A DNA stretch of 64,000 bases, from positions 4,402,001-4,466,000 of the forward strand of contig NC_016473.1 in assembly GCF_000226095.1 (NCBI RefSeq), written 5' to 3'. This DNA comes from Thermothelomyces thermophilus ATCC 42464 (taxonomy: Eukaryota > Ascomycota > Sordariomycetes > Sordariales > Chaetomiaceae). This document shows positions 46,093 to 55,646 of the stretch, in pieces (within the stretch, counting starts at the first letter, position 1; every line of letters starts with the position of its first letter). A program made the translations under genes and the position numbers. Below the pieces are notes generated by a model. It saw nothing but the letters and a program-made list of their open reading frames with translations, had not been told where the DNA came from and ran no database searches.

Positions 46093-47997
46093 ATGGCCAT
46101 TGGATCCATGCCCGCAACGGCGGATTCGTGGGGTTGCTGGCCCCAACCACAACCCGGCGGCGCCGACTTTGGCATGATGCAGGCCGGCTTGGTTCCGTAC
46201 GACTGCCGGGCAACAACCGCGGCTCACATCCCCCGTGCCGAATTATCTCAACACTACCTGCCGACCACCTTTAGCTCGGCGGCCCCAGTACATCCGCCTG
46301 CCTCTCCTCAGTACCATGCGCCCGTGTCATACGGCGGGTACAACCCCTACGGTGCGCCAGCCATGCTGGACGCACCATTCAAGCCTCGAGAATCCCTCGA
46401 GCGCATCCAGCCCCGGGGCTTGGTGTCCGAACCTGCCGAGTACGGAGGTGCCCGTGAGCGCGCGGATGAGGTGCCGTGCGTCAAGCGAAGCTGCAGCCCG
46501 TCGGTCAAGACCGAGACCAATCTGGACCCAAGCTCGCCAGCCTCCGAGGCTGCCCCTCCCGCCACTCCGGCGCAAGCAGCTCCGGTACACCAGTTCAACA
46601 CGGCCATCGACAACGTCATGCGCGTGATCGAGGCCAAGCGTGAGATTCTCGAACCAACGAGCGAGGCCGAATCCGCGCAAAAGCAGGAGAAGGATGAGAC
46701 TGGGGAGGACACCCAGGTATGCGAGACTGCTGGAGCAACTACCCGAGCCTCTTCGACGTTGACCATGTCTTGAAGACACAGCGGAGCCGTAGCAAGCCAA
46801 AACGAAAGCGTTTCTGCTGTGACATTCCCGGATGTTCCAAGAAGTTTGCCCAGAAGAACAACCTCGACACACACCGGCGGTCCCATACTGGAGAAAGTCC
46901 TTATGTGAGTTGTCTCTCCATTACGACATCTATCTGCTCGGTTTACTAACAAACGTCTTAGGTATGCCCGTACTGCCAGCGCCGCTTTACACAGAGCGTC
47001 AACCTCAAGGTAGGAGGATCTCAAGCCAGGGGTGCCGAAAAAGGACGGCGAAGGCTGACAAGACCATGGTCTCTCCAGACGCACATCAATCGTCACACGG
47101 GAGAGAGACCCTACGAGTGCCCCGAATGTGACAAGTGCTTCCCTCAACTCTCGAATGTCAAAGCGCACATGAAGACACACATTAGGAGGGAGTTAAGGGC
47201 CGTCTGGGTTTGTAGGTTTGCAAATTGCCCGAAAGCATTCACGGCGAAGGGCAATCTCAAGGTATTTTTCTTCCCTTTTCCTCGGTTAAGCAATCCGCTC
47301 CGGGAAACACCGTCATCTGACCCACGAACAAAAGGCCCATCAGAACACCTACCATGTCGAGGAGATTGAAGCATTCAATGCCAAGCTGGCCGCCGTCAAG
47401 GACAAGAGTATGATATCCGAAGAAGATAAAGAAATGGCCAGGTATCTCGTCGATGTGCACAATCTAGCCAACAAGGGCATCAAGGGCCGCGGAAAAGGTC
47501 GCAAGGTCAAGCGTGTCCTCATGCTGCACCCACCGCAGCACCAGGCATCTCCCTCCACAAGCCCGGTCAGTGCTACCGGCCACACAGGACCCTACCAAAT
47601 GTCCCTCCAACCTCATGCGTTTCCACAGCAGCAGCAGCAGCAGCAGCAACAACAACATCATCAACATCACCATCATCAACAACAACAACAACATCATCAT
47701 CATCAACAACAACAACATCATCACCAGCAGCACCAGCAGCACCAGCAGCAACCCGCACCCCACGGGCTTCCCTACTATGGCCTGAGCAACCCAGCCGCTT
47801 ACAGTATGAGCCGGCATCCCTCCATGCTCTTTGGACCCCTCAGCATCAACACGCGGGAACCGTACGGCCATGGGGTCTACGGCATGGACTCGGACCAACT
47901 CAGCGATGCCAGCAGTGCCCACAGCTCGCCGGCCGTCATGCACCCCTTCGAGGACGAGCACGGCCGGGAGTTGGCTTTTGGCGAGAGGCTCTACTGA
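46093..47997 (+). CDS. C2H2 zinc-finger transcription regulator with four fingers
   Basis: A probable DNA-binding regulator; targets unknown. Five exons (46093-46716, 46782-46904, 46962-47009, 47079-47261, 47335-47997) join in frame to 546 residues. The N-terminal 208 residues are Pro/Ala/Ser-rich. A basic stretch RSRSKPKRKR precedes four C2H2 fingers: finger 1 C221-C226/H239-H243, finger 2 C251-C254/H267-H271, finger 3 C279-C282/H295-H299, finger 4 C310-C315/H328-H333. Finger linkers HTGESPY and HTGERPY are canonical between 1-2 and 2-3, while 3-4 is a longer IRRELRAVWV. After the fingers comes YHVEEIEAFNAKLAAVKDKS and a basic KGIKGRGKGRKVKR patch, then a Gln/His-rich tract at about 425-466. 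Introns fall inside the finger array. It resembles fungal Azf1-like or other Kruppel-type regulators; I do not assign an orthologue. The ATG at 46093 is the first plausible start; an extra upstream exon is possible. Confidence 0.88.
47629..47755 (+). repeat. Gln/His codon repeat inside the C2H2 gene
   Basis: A run of CAG, CAA, CAT and CAC codons encodes about 40 Gln and His residues near the protein's C-terminus. Codons are mixed in blocks, for example CAGx6 followed by CAA/CAT mixtures, so the tract is not a pure slippage product. Confidence 0.85.
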
Positions 47998-50541
47998 TGG
48001 CGGTTCGGTATTTGATCTCAACCGTTTTTTTGGGGGGGCTGCGGCTTGAGTTGACCGACTGCTAAAAATCTTTTAATATTTTTTTATTTATATGTCGAGC
48101 TTATTATCTTGTTCCGCGCAAGTTTTCAGACACATTTTTGTGGTTGTCTCTACATCAGTCCATCTACTTTGGGTGAGCGAAAAGGAGAGGGAAAAACCCT
48201 GTCGATTAAGCGCAGGCAATTGTCTCATCTTTTTTTATATACAGAAACCGCATCCTGAACTGCTCAACATGCTGGAGGTCGTTGTCTACTCTGAGGGGAG
48301 GATATGTCATGTTTTTCTTGTTTTGGTTTGTCTGCTTTTATTCCTGTCTGAACGCGCGAGCTTTACTCTGGCTTTTCTATTTTTCTTTTTTGTTCTGCTT
48401 GTTTTTGACGGGGACACAGAACGTCTACCTAAACCGGGTGTTGGTGCGTTAACATGAAAAAAAGGGGGGGAGGAGGAGGGGTGTGATGGGGGTGGTCTTG
48501 GTGCTCTCAAAACTCTCGGATTCATTGGGGTGGGCGGAAAGCGCTGTATTGGTTCGCATCTCGATGTTGTAATAGGCCCTGGATTGACACTAGAAAGAGG
48601 AGGATCTTGAATGATGTCACATATCACGCGGCGGCTACGTTCGGAAGGAAGGGAGGGACTGGAATCAGACAATTGAGTGGGAAGGAGGCATGGCGTCTTG
48701 GGCGGGCAGTCTGTCCCTGTTGGTAGCTTCCATCAACTGGGTACCTTAGTCACTATCTCCTGATAAAAAAAATCTTGGACCTTTTCACTTTTCGCATCTC
48801 CCTCTCTTTCTTGGTCATCGCTATGTGAAACGCCATGATTCACCAATCTCTCTGTGATACTAAGCTGATGCAACATCCGGCAGTCCCACCGACCGCGCCT
48901 CCCCCCCTTTTTTTCCCTCCTGCCTCCCTTGGGAAGGCTTCTTTCCCTGGCTTGTTTTGCGCCCCGTGTCTGCAGAGAGCACCTGGGTGATGCGCATGAT
49001 GAAGGGCAGTGACAACTGAGATCACTCGTCCCGAGCAGGATGACTAGTGGATGCCACTCCCAGGGCTGGTGTGTTAGTGTAGCGTAGCAATGAAGGGTGG
49101 AAACGGGGCGGCGCGCTAGGATGGATTGGGGACTTTTCAACCTGCGGCCTGGCCTGAATCCCAAGAAGTGAGGCTGCAGACTCACAACCCGGCCTGGTTG
49201 CTCGCGCACTCGATTTCTTGCTTGCCTGGGACAAGGCCAAGCGACCCGGCACTCGGGGGTCTTGTTGCGTTCCACCTCCCTGGGTTGCCAGCTCTTCGGG
49301 GGACGTTCCGACCCTTGCTTCCATCCTGTCTAGCCGCACATCATGCAGATAATGCGTACCAGGTACACGAGGGGAGAGGTACGGATGGGAAGCTGTGGGG
49401 AGGGAGAGAAGAAAGAGTGAAGTAGTGTAGTACGCGCCCAGCCAACAAACGCACACTCGGGTCCAAAGTGCCGGGGACCCGGTTGGGAGGGTCAGAGTCC
49501 TGGCAATTACTATGCAAGTACTTCGTGCATCATGATACCTACACAAGGTAGTTACGCTGCTTCGTACACTACAACACATGGGGAAAGCCCGGATCCGCCA
49601 CCACACCCTCTTCTCTCTTCCCCTGGGATGCTCTGCCCGGATCGGCCTCATTTTCACTCGCTTAGCGCTTCCCCTGAGAGGCACTGTTGTCCGTTGTCAG
49701 CTCTCACTTCTCACTTTCTTGGCATGTTCCATTAAAAGGACGCGGATCCTCCGTCTTATCTCGATGCTCGCATCCCCGCATTGTTTGACATATGCACACA
49801 CAAGGCACATAATTAACATATAGAATATGGATTATATGGTGACACTATCTCCCTTGTCTGTTGGGCGAGATCGACTAATGGTGAACCATCAGTGTGACTG
49901 TAATCCGTACAAACAATGCGCAGAAGATGCCTTACAACGGAAAAGAGGCCCATCTGCCCCGTGATTTTCGAGGTCCCTGCTTCCCTTTATCGTGTATGTA
50001 GTGCATATACGGATTACACAGGGTACAATGTCCCGAGAATCGGTGGGGGCCGGCCGCTACACTAGTGTACACTCCAGAAAGCCTAGTGTATATCCCCCGT
50101 GACGATCATCCATTTCTCCCCGGACTGAGAGTGGATAGTTATTGATGTAACTACAGACCGCGCCCGCATGGCCGTACACTAAGCTGCACGCCTAAAGGTC
50201 ACCGGCGAGGCGGCAGAGGTTCATCTGTCTTCAATTAGGACATCGTGCTTCTATGCAATGACAGCCATGCTCGTGGCAGCGGTTGCACAACGTGTTGGCT
50301 TGCAGTGCGTTCGGATCCGGGGCCAGGGCATCGCAGGATTCACTCCGCGCAGCACACTGTGCGGGTTTGGAGGCACAGTAGCCGAAGCGGGTGCTGTACA
50401 CGACGCGGCAGTGGAGCGCAATTTTCGGTAGGAAATGTACCCGGTTGGAGCGGCCAAGTTAGGGAACGGCAGTTCCCATTATTCGCGAAGACGCTAGCAC
50501 GTTGCTCCCCCAGGATCGCGACAGGGGGCCGCTCGCTTGGA
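47998..50541. other. Intergenic: 3' flanks of the C2H2 gene and URM1
   Basis: About 2.5 kb. The first 450 bp are T-rich (likely 3' UTR of the C2H2 gene). The motif GTAATCCG/CGGATTAC occurs near 49900 and 50010, and a 12-bp palindrome TACACTAGTGTA at 50058-50069. Open frames on the minus strand near 48.7-49.7 kb show no family resemblance. Confidence 0.5.
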
Positions 50542-51050
50542 TCAGCCGCCGTGGAGGGTCGAGACAAACAGGATGTTGTCGTTCGGCTGGATCTCGTAGG
50601 CTTCCTCGCCCTCGAGCTCCCAGTCAGCGTCGTTGATGAGGACCAGGATACCGGGGCGGCTTGTCCAGGATCAGCCAACGTGTAAGTGAGACAAAATGCC
50701 ATGAGAGGGGCTGACATACATGTGGTTGTCTAGGACAAACAACTCGGCGCGTGGATCCCTCATGAGATTCTTGCAGAGGTAGTCGATCAGGAAGGCGACG
50801 GTGGCGGGCTTCCCGCTTGGGTCAACGGTGGGAAGCGCGACTGTATGCCGGCGCTGATTGTCAAAGAGCATCTCGAGGCCGCCACTGTGCAGGAGTGTCA
50901 GCCGCTCAGGTTTCAGCCAACGTTTTTGCAGGTGTGATGTGATAAGCTCCCTGAAAATTGTGGCGGAAGCGAGGGGTTGAAACAGCCCAAAATGACTGAC
51001 GAGAAGTCTACCGTGATGGGAATCGTCGCAGATTCGGCAGCGCCAGACAT
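50542..51050 (-). CDS. URM1: Ubiquitin-related modifier Urm1
   Basis: Urm1 is a sulphur carrier with a ubiquitin fold. Activated as a C-terminal thiocarboxylate by Uba4, it supplies sulphur for the 2-thio group of mcm5s2U34 in Lys, Glu and Gln tRNAs, and can also be conjugated to proteins under oxidative stress. Three exons (complement 51001-51050, 50720-50884, 50542-50659) join in frame to 110 residues. The family pattern is complete: [19 protein letters not shown], then [41 protein letters not shown], and the C-terminal STLHGG, whose terminal Gly-Gly is the functional end. Both introns are short GT-AG introns (116 and 60 nt). It is transcribed away from ELP2 across 484 bp. Confidence 0.97.
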
Positions 51051-51534
51051 CTTGATCAGAATTGCGAAATGTTTTCGGATGGGCCGGTTTGTTTCGTGAG
51101 TTGTCAAGAGTCGAGTTGTGAACTTGCGCCTGTGAAGAGTGAACAAGTTCAGTACATTGTTATGGGCGGAGAGAGAGCATGGGGCGCATCGGTGGCTGCC
51201 TCTTTTGTCTCAAAGCGACGCCGCAAGCACAAGTGAAATTCTGGGGATAAAACTGGGTCCCTCATGACTGTACTACGTATTACATAGTGTCCTGGTAACA
51301 GGTGTGCTTGTAATGTATGTACGGACTACATACATTACATACAGTACCACGCAACGGGGTAATGCATCAGCACTACTATACGCACCACACACACTCGTAA
51401 CAAAATAATACAGCTCTCTTCTGGAGAAGCCGCCAAACTCTTCCCAACCCAGGCCGACCAATCATGCTTCGTCCATCACCCCTGCCCGATGAGCCATAAG
51501 TGAAGAACTGCGGACGGGCAAGAGCGACAACAGC
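51051..51534. promoter_or_regulatory. Shared divergent promoter interval, URM1 / ELP2
   Basis: The 484 bp between the two start codons must contain both promoters. A perfect 13-bp inverted repeat lies at 51309-51339. A candidate upstream ORF of 11 codons plus stop lies on the ELP2 side at 51464-51499. No TATA-like or named factor site stood out. Confidence 0.6.
51309..51339. repeat. Inverted repeat, 13-bp arms, in the URM1/ELP2 promoter
   Basis: Arms TGTAATGTATGTA (51309-51321) and TACATACATTACA (51327-51339) are perfectly complementary with the 5-nt spacer CGGAC. It could form a hairpin in either transcript or bind a dimeric factor symmetrically. Confidence 0.85.
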
Positions 51535-54130
51535 ATGGCCGACGTGTTTAGTCGCTACTTATCGGCAGGTGCAAACAGATATGCTGCCGCTGCCGATTGG
51601 GGTGAGAACGGACTTGTCGCTTTTGGATCCGACACGAATGTGTGTCTTTGGGACCCGACTGTAAGTTCTCGCTCAGTCCCTCGTTCACACTCATAACGAG
51701 ATATGATTTCGCTGATACTGATGGACCCAGGATGCAAGAGGCATCTCGCATATTCTCAGTGGACACACTGCTCATGTGCGCGCGGTCAAGTTCCTGCCTC
51801 GAGATGGAGGGGGAAAAGTTGACTACTTGTTGACTGGCGGAGACGACAAGCAGCTCCGTCTCTGGGCCATTGAGTCGGAGACAGGGACCACCGCATGCGT
51901 TCAAACCGTCCAGGAACACACAGAACCCATCAACTGCATCGCCACCCTTCAAGGCGCAGCATCCGACAACGCTGCTGCAGCACGGCTCTTCGTCTCGGGC
52001 GGCGCGGATGCCACGATCAGGATCTGGGCTTTCGAGGCAGGCCAAGTCACCGTTGCCCAGACCATCAAGACGACCAAGAAGTACATCCCACTCGCCGTCG
52101 CGCTAAGTACGCTCCAAGGGGGGAATGGCGCCCTCATTCTGGCCGTCGCCGGGACTACCAATGTCATCCAGATCTTCACAGCCTCCATCGCGGGCGGCAC
52201 ATCAGCAACCGAGTTCACGCTGCAGGCAACCCTACCTGGCCATGAGAACTGGGTTCGCTCTCTCGACTTCATCCGCGAGAAGCCCGAGGAGCGGAGCGAC
52301 ATCCTCCTCGCATCAGCAAGCCAGGACAAGTACATCCGGCTCTGGCGTATTCATCAGGGCACGGTCCTTTCAGCCTTGAACGCGGCAGGTCTCGACCTCT
52401 CGGCCGACGCCCTGACGACGCCCGGGAACAAAATCCACAAGATCAGCGCTGGCGATGTCAAATACTGCATCATGTTCGAAGCGCTCCTCCTCGGCCACGA
52501 GGATTGGATCTACAGCGCCCGCTGGGCTCGTGCCGCCAACGGCAGGCTGCAGCTGCTGTCCGCCTCAGCCGACAACTCCCTCTCGCTCTGGGAGCCAGAC
52601 CCTGAGTCCGGCATCTGGCTGACCGTCGCCCGCCTGGGAGAGGTTAGCAGAGAGAAGGGAGCAACGACCGCCACGGGCAGCATTGGCGGGTTTTGGACTG
52701 GACTCTGGTCTCCATCGGGCACAACCGTCATCACCCTCGGCCGCACAGGCAGCTGGCGGCGGTGGGACTACGACACCGCCGAGGACGTGTGGAAGCAGAA
52801 CTTTGCCATATCGGGTCACACCCGCGCCGTTACAGGGATCTCGTGGTCCCGCGACGGACTCTACCTCCTCTCGACTAGCTCCGACCAGACCACTCGCCTC
52901 CACGCGGAGTGGGCTCTCGACCCGGCCAACTCGTGGCATGAGATGTCGCGCCCTCAGATCCACGGCTACGACCTCAACTGCATCTCTACTCTCGGGCCGT
53001 CCTCTTTCGTCTCGGGCGCCGACGAGAAACTCCTGCGCGTCTTCACCGAGCCGAAAGCCGTCGCCCGCATGCTCAGCCGCCTCACCAACACCGCACCCCC
53101 CGAAGCCGAAGACGCGCTCCCCGACGCGGCCAACATGCCGGTCCTGGGCCTCTCCAACAAAGCAGTTGACACGATTCCCGACGACGCCGACATTTCTTCT
53201 CTCCCCGCCATGACGGACGAAACCTCCAATCAAACAGCCGCAGACCGGACCGCCCCGGACCCGGCAACCCTTGTCCGGACGTCGGCTCTGGACATCAGCC
53301 ACCCGCCCTTCGAGGAATCCCTCTCGCGCCACACGCTCTGGCCGGAAATCGAGAAGCTGTACGGCCACGGCTACGAAATATCGTGCCTGGCCGCCAGCCA
53401 CGACGGCAGTCTCATCGCCAGCGCATGCAAGGCCAGCTCTGTGAACCACGCGGTCATCCGCTTGTTTGAGACGCGCCGGTGGACCGAGGTGCGCCCGCCC
53501 CTGCAGGCGCACAGCCTCACCGTCGCCAGGGTGCGATTCTCAGCCGACGATCGCTTCCTGCTCAGCGTGGGCCGGGACCGCGGATGGGTAGTTTGGGGAA
53601 GGAAGAAAGGGGAAGGACAGGAAGGGAGCCTGGGAGGAGGGTATGAGCTGGTGCAAGCGAATCCCAAGGGCCACGCGAGGATGATCCTGGACGCTGCGTG
53701 GGCGCCGTTGGGCGCTGCTGGCTCGGATGGCGATCCGGTAAGGGTGTTTGCTACCGCGGGCAGAGATAAATCGGTCAAAGTGTGGGTTCGGAAGGAAGGC
53801 AATGAGAGGATATTTGAGCTGGGCAAGGCGATCACCGAGGACCATCCCGTTACGGCTTTGGATTTCGCGCCCGAGACCACGCAAGACGGGTCCCTTCTGC
53901 TTGCTGTGGGCACGGAGGCGGGTAAGATTTCGGTGCTGACACTCAGGGTTGCCGGCGGCGGCGGGGAGGTGGAAGTCGTATCCACGCTCGAGGTGAAGAA
54001 GGAGCTCTGTTTGCCCAAGGCGGTGATGCAGCTGGCGTGGCGACCGGCGAGGGAAGGGCAGAAGGGAAAAGAGTTGGCCATCGCCGGCGAGGACGGGTCG
54101 TTGAGGATATATTCGTTCCCGTCGCTGTAA
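51535..54130 (+). CDS. ELP2: Elongator complex subunit Elp2 (WD40 protein)
   Basis: Elp2 is a double beta-propeller scaffold in the Elp123 subcomplex of Elongator, which makes the cm5 group that becomes mcm5 on wobble uridines of the tRNAs that Urm1 thiolates. Two exons (51535-51660, 51731-54130) join in frame to 841 residues, the expected size. The N-terminus reads MADVFSRYLSAGANR, then NVCLWDP of the first blade. Later blades are visible as repeated GH...D...W(D/E) units: ILSGHTAHVRAVKF, LLTGGDDKQLRLW, LPGHENWVRSLDF, LLGHEDWIYSARW (a hallmark of Elp2), ISGHTRAVTGISW, LYGHGYEISCLAA and KGHARMILDAAW. A Pro/Ala/Asp-rich loop at roughly residues 450-510 joins the two propellers. The start is fixed by the conserved N-terminus and by the 70-nt intron. 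Confidence 0.96.
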
Positions 54131-54631
54131 AAAGGGGTTGCTGGGAAGGGGTCAATGACGAATGAACAAACGCGCATAGAAGAATGACCGGTGGACGTAA
54201 AAAATAATCAACCGGCAAATTCAAGGCTGGCCTTGTCCAAGTGCATGTGTCTCAATATTATTAGATCTATTAAACTGCCTGGGCAGGCTACCCTCCCAAG
54301 TCAACCCTGAACGCCATCCTGTTCATACCACACATCCGTCATGCCATTATTACCGGCTCTCCGGACGCAGAGAGTTTCCTGCTTCCACAGCCGCACTACC
54401 CGTGGCTTTCCAAATACCCAGACACCCAGATCGTCAAAACTCTTTACCCAGCCGTGAGTTTGCCCACATTCGGTCGTGATTTAAGCCCATCACGGCTAGT
54501 CGTTCCAAACCATCCTCTATTATCCATGTTTTCCCCCTCACTCATTCCAGGCCGACACCGGAACGAGACGCAGAGGCCTTTACAATAACAACGCCCCCCC
54601 ACCCCGAAACTCCCGCTTCGAGAAAGCTTAA
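54131..54631. other. Intergenic: converging 3' flanks of ELP2 and the SPT small-subunit gene
   Basis: About 500 bp between convergent genes. I see no coding frame or repeat, only mixed sequence with a short C run near 54595. Confidence 0.55.
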
Positions 54632-55063
54632 TTAAAGCTCCTTTAGGGACTCGGCCGTGGCCGCGGCAGTCGTCCCGGCCACCGAGCTCAGCGCCTGCCC
54701 GACGACAGCAGCACCCTTGGCCGCGGTGGCGGCCGCCGACTCGTACGAGTCGCCGTGCATGTAGAACCAGGCGCGGTTGATGATGAATTGCACGTGCTGG
54801 GGCAGGTACAGAACCGTGGCGATGAAGGTGAGGGAGAGGAGGAGGAACAAGACCGAGTCTGGATGGTTTGTCGTCGTCTTAGCAGCGCGCTGAGAGAGAG
54901 AAGGGAGATGACGATATTTAGAGGATGCCTGTGCGGGGGAGGATATATGCGTACAAAATATGAACTTCTCGATCGGCGTGTATATATACACGCTCATGGT
55001 CACCTCGAGCTGGTAGATCTTGAGCTGCAGCCACTTGCTGAAGGATTCGAGTCGGGAGGCCAT
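54632..55063 (-). CDS. Serine palmitoyltransferase small-subunit-like protein (SPTSSA/Tsc3-type)
   Basis: Small subunits of serine palmitoyltransferase bind the Lcb1-Lcb2 core in the ER membrane and raise its activity, the first step of sphingolipid synthesis. Two exons (complement 54955-55063, 54632-54858) join in frame to 111 residues. Residues about 11-36 (W-L-Q-L-K-I-Y-Q-L-E-V-T, then Y-x-x-x-P-I-E-K-F-I-F) resemble the membrane-proximal motif of animal SPTSSA (YxLxEPWExxxFN), and the following helix (about 38-58) leads into LPQHVQFI, again as in SPTSSA (MPQHI). The Ala/Ser-rich C-terminal 40 residues are fungal-specific. The single 96-nt intron has no stop in frame and its length is a multiple of three. 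Identification rests on motif resemblance in a very short protein. Confidence 0.8.
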   Translation of the reverse strand: MASRLESFSKWLQLKIYQLEVTMSVYIYTPIEKFIFCTHISSPAQASSKYRHLPSLSQRAAKTTTNHPDSVLFLLLSLTFIATVLYLPQHVQFIINRAWFYMHGDSYESAAATAAKGAAVVGQALSSVAGTTAAATAESLKEL

Positions 55064-55646
55064 GGTGGATGGATGGGCGCCCGGTTGTCGCGGGAAGCGG
55101 AGAAAATAGGAGTGTTATTGTTGGGGATGGGGGAGGCAATCGAGATGAACGACTTCTTGGTGCTTGAACGTGCGGGTCGTCGTGGGCAAGTGATGCGGTA
55201 GACGCCGTCTTCCGTGTCTATCTGTTAATTTCCAGCTCGTGGTTGCACCGTTAGGGGGGCCGCGCAATGTCCGACTCCGTCCGCGGTGATGTTCTGAAGT
55301 TTGTCGATCGCGATCGAGGCCAGGGCGATAGGGACCGATCGAAATTCGAAGTACGTCCGTACTCCGTAGCAAGATTCCGTCGGGGCGCAGAGCAGGTGAG
55401 CCTTTCCCCTGTCGAACGGAACTGTCGGGCAACGCTATGATTGGCCACTGGCACCCGAGTAAGCTCAGGTACAAGTAGTAGTGTACGGAGTAACTTATGT
55501 ACTTCGTACGGGTACATACATACATACAGTACATAGTACGTACCCTCGCCACGGGCTCACATGCAGGCCCGCTGCGTTCCGATGTTTCAAAGGGCACTGA
55601 GACAGCAACAGACACAAACTCCCAACGGCTCGGTCGAAGACATGAC
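55064..55646. promoter_or_regulatory. Shared divergent promoter interval, SPT small subunit / RSO55-like
   Basis: About 580 bp between divergent starts. It holds two copies of TACGGAGTA/TACTCCGTA (55360-55368 and 55484-55492) and a dense run of GTACATAC-type words (about 55499-55540), all within 300 bp of the RSO55-like start. Confidence 0.5.

Noticed and set aside
45666-46274. Plus-strand open frame of about 200 codons overlapping the start of the C2H2 gene
   Set aside because: Composition is Pro/Arg/Ser/Cys-rich as expected of an off-frame reading of GC-rich DNA, and it overlaps the better supported C2H2 exon 1 in another frame.
48733-49684. Minus-strand open frames between the C2H2 gene and URM1
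   Set aside because: Rich in Arg, Ser and Pro with no domain pattern; likely chance frames in GC-rich intergenic DNA.
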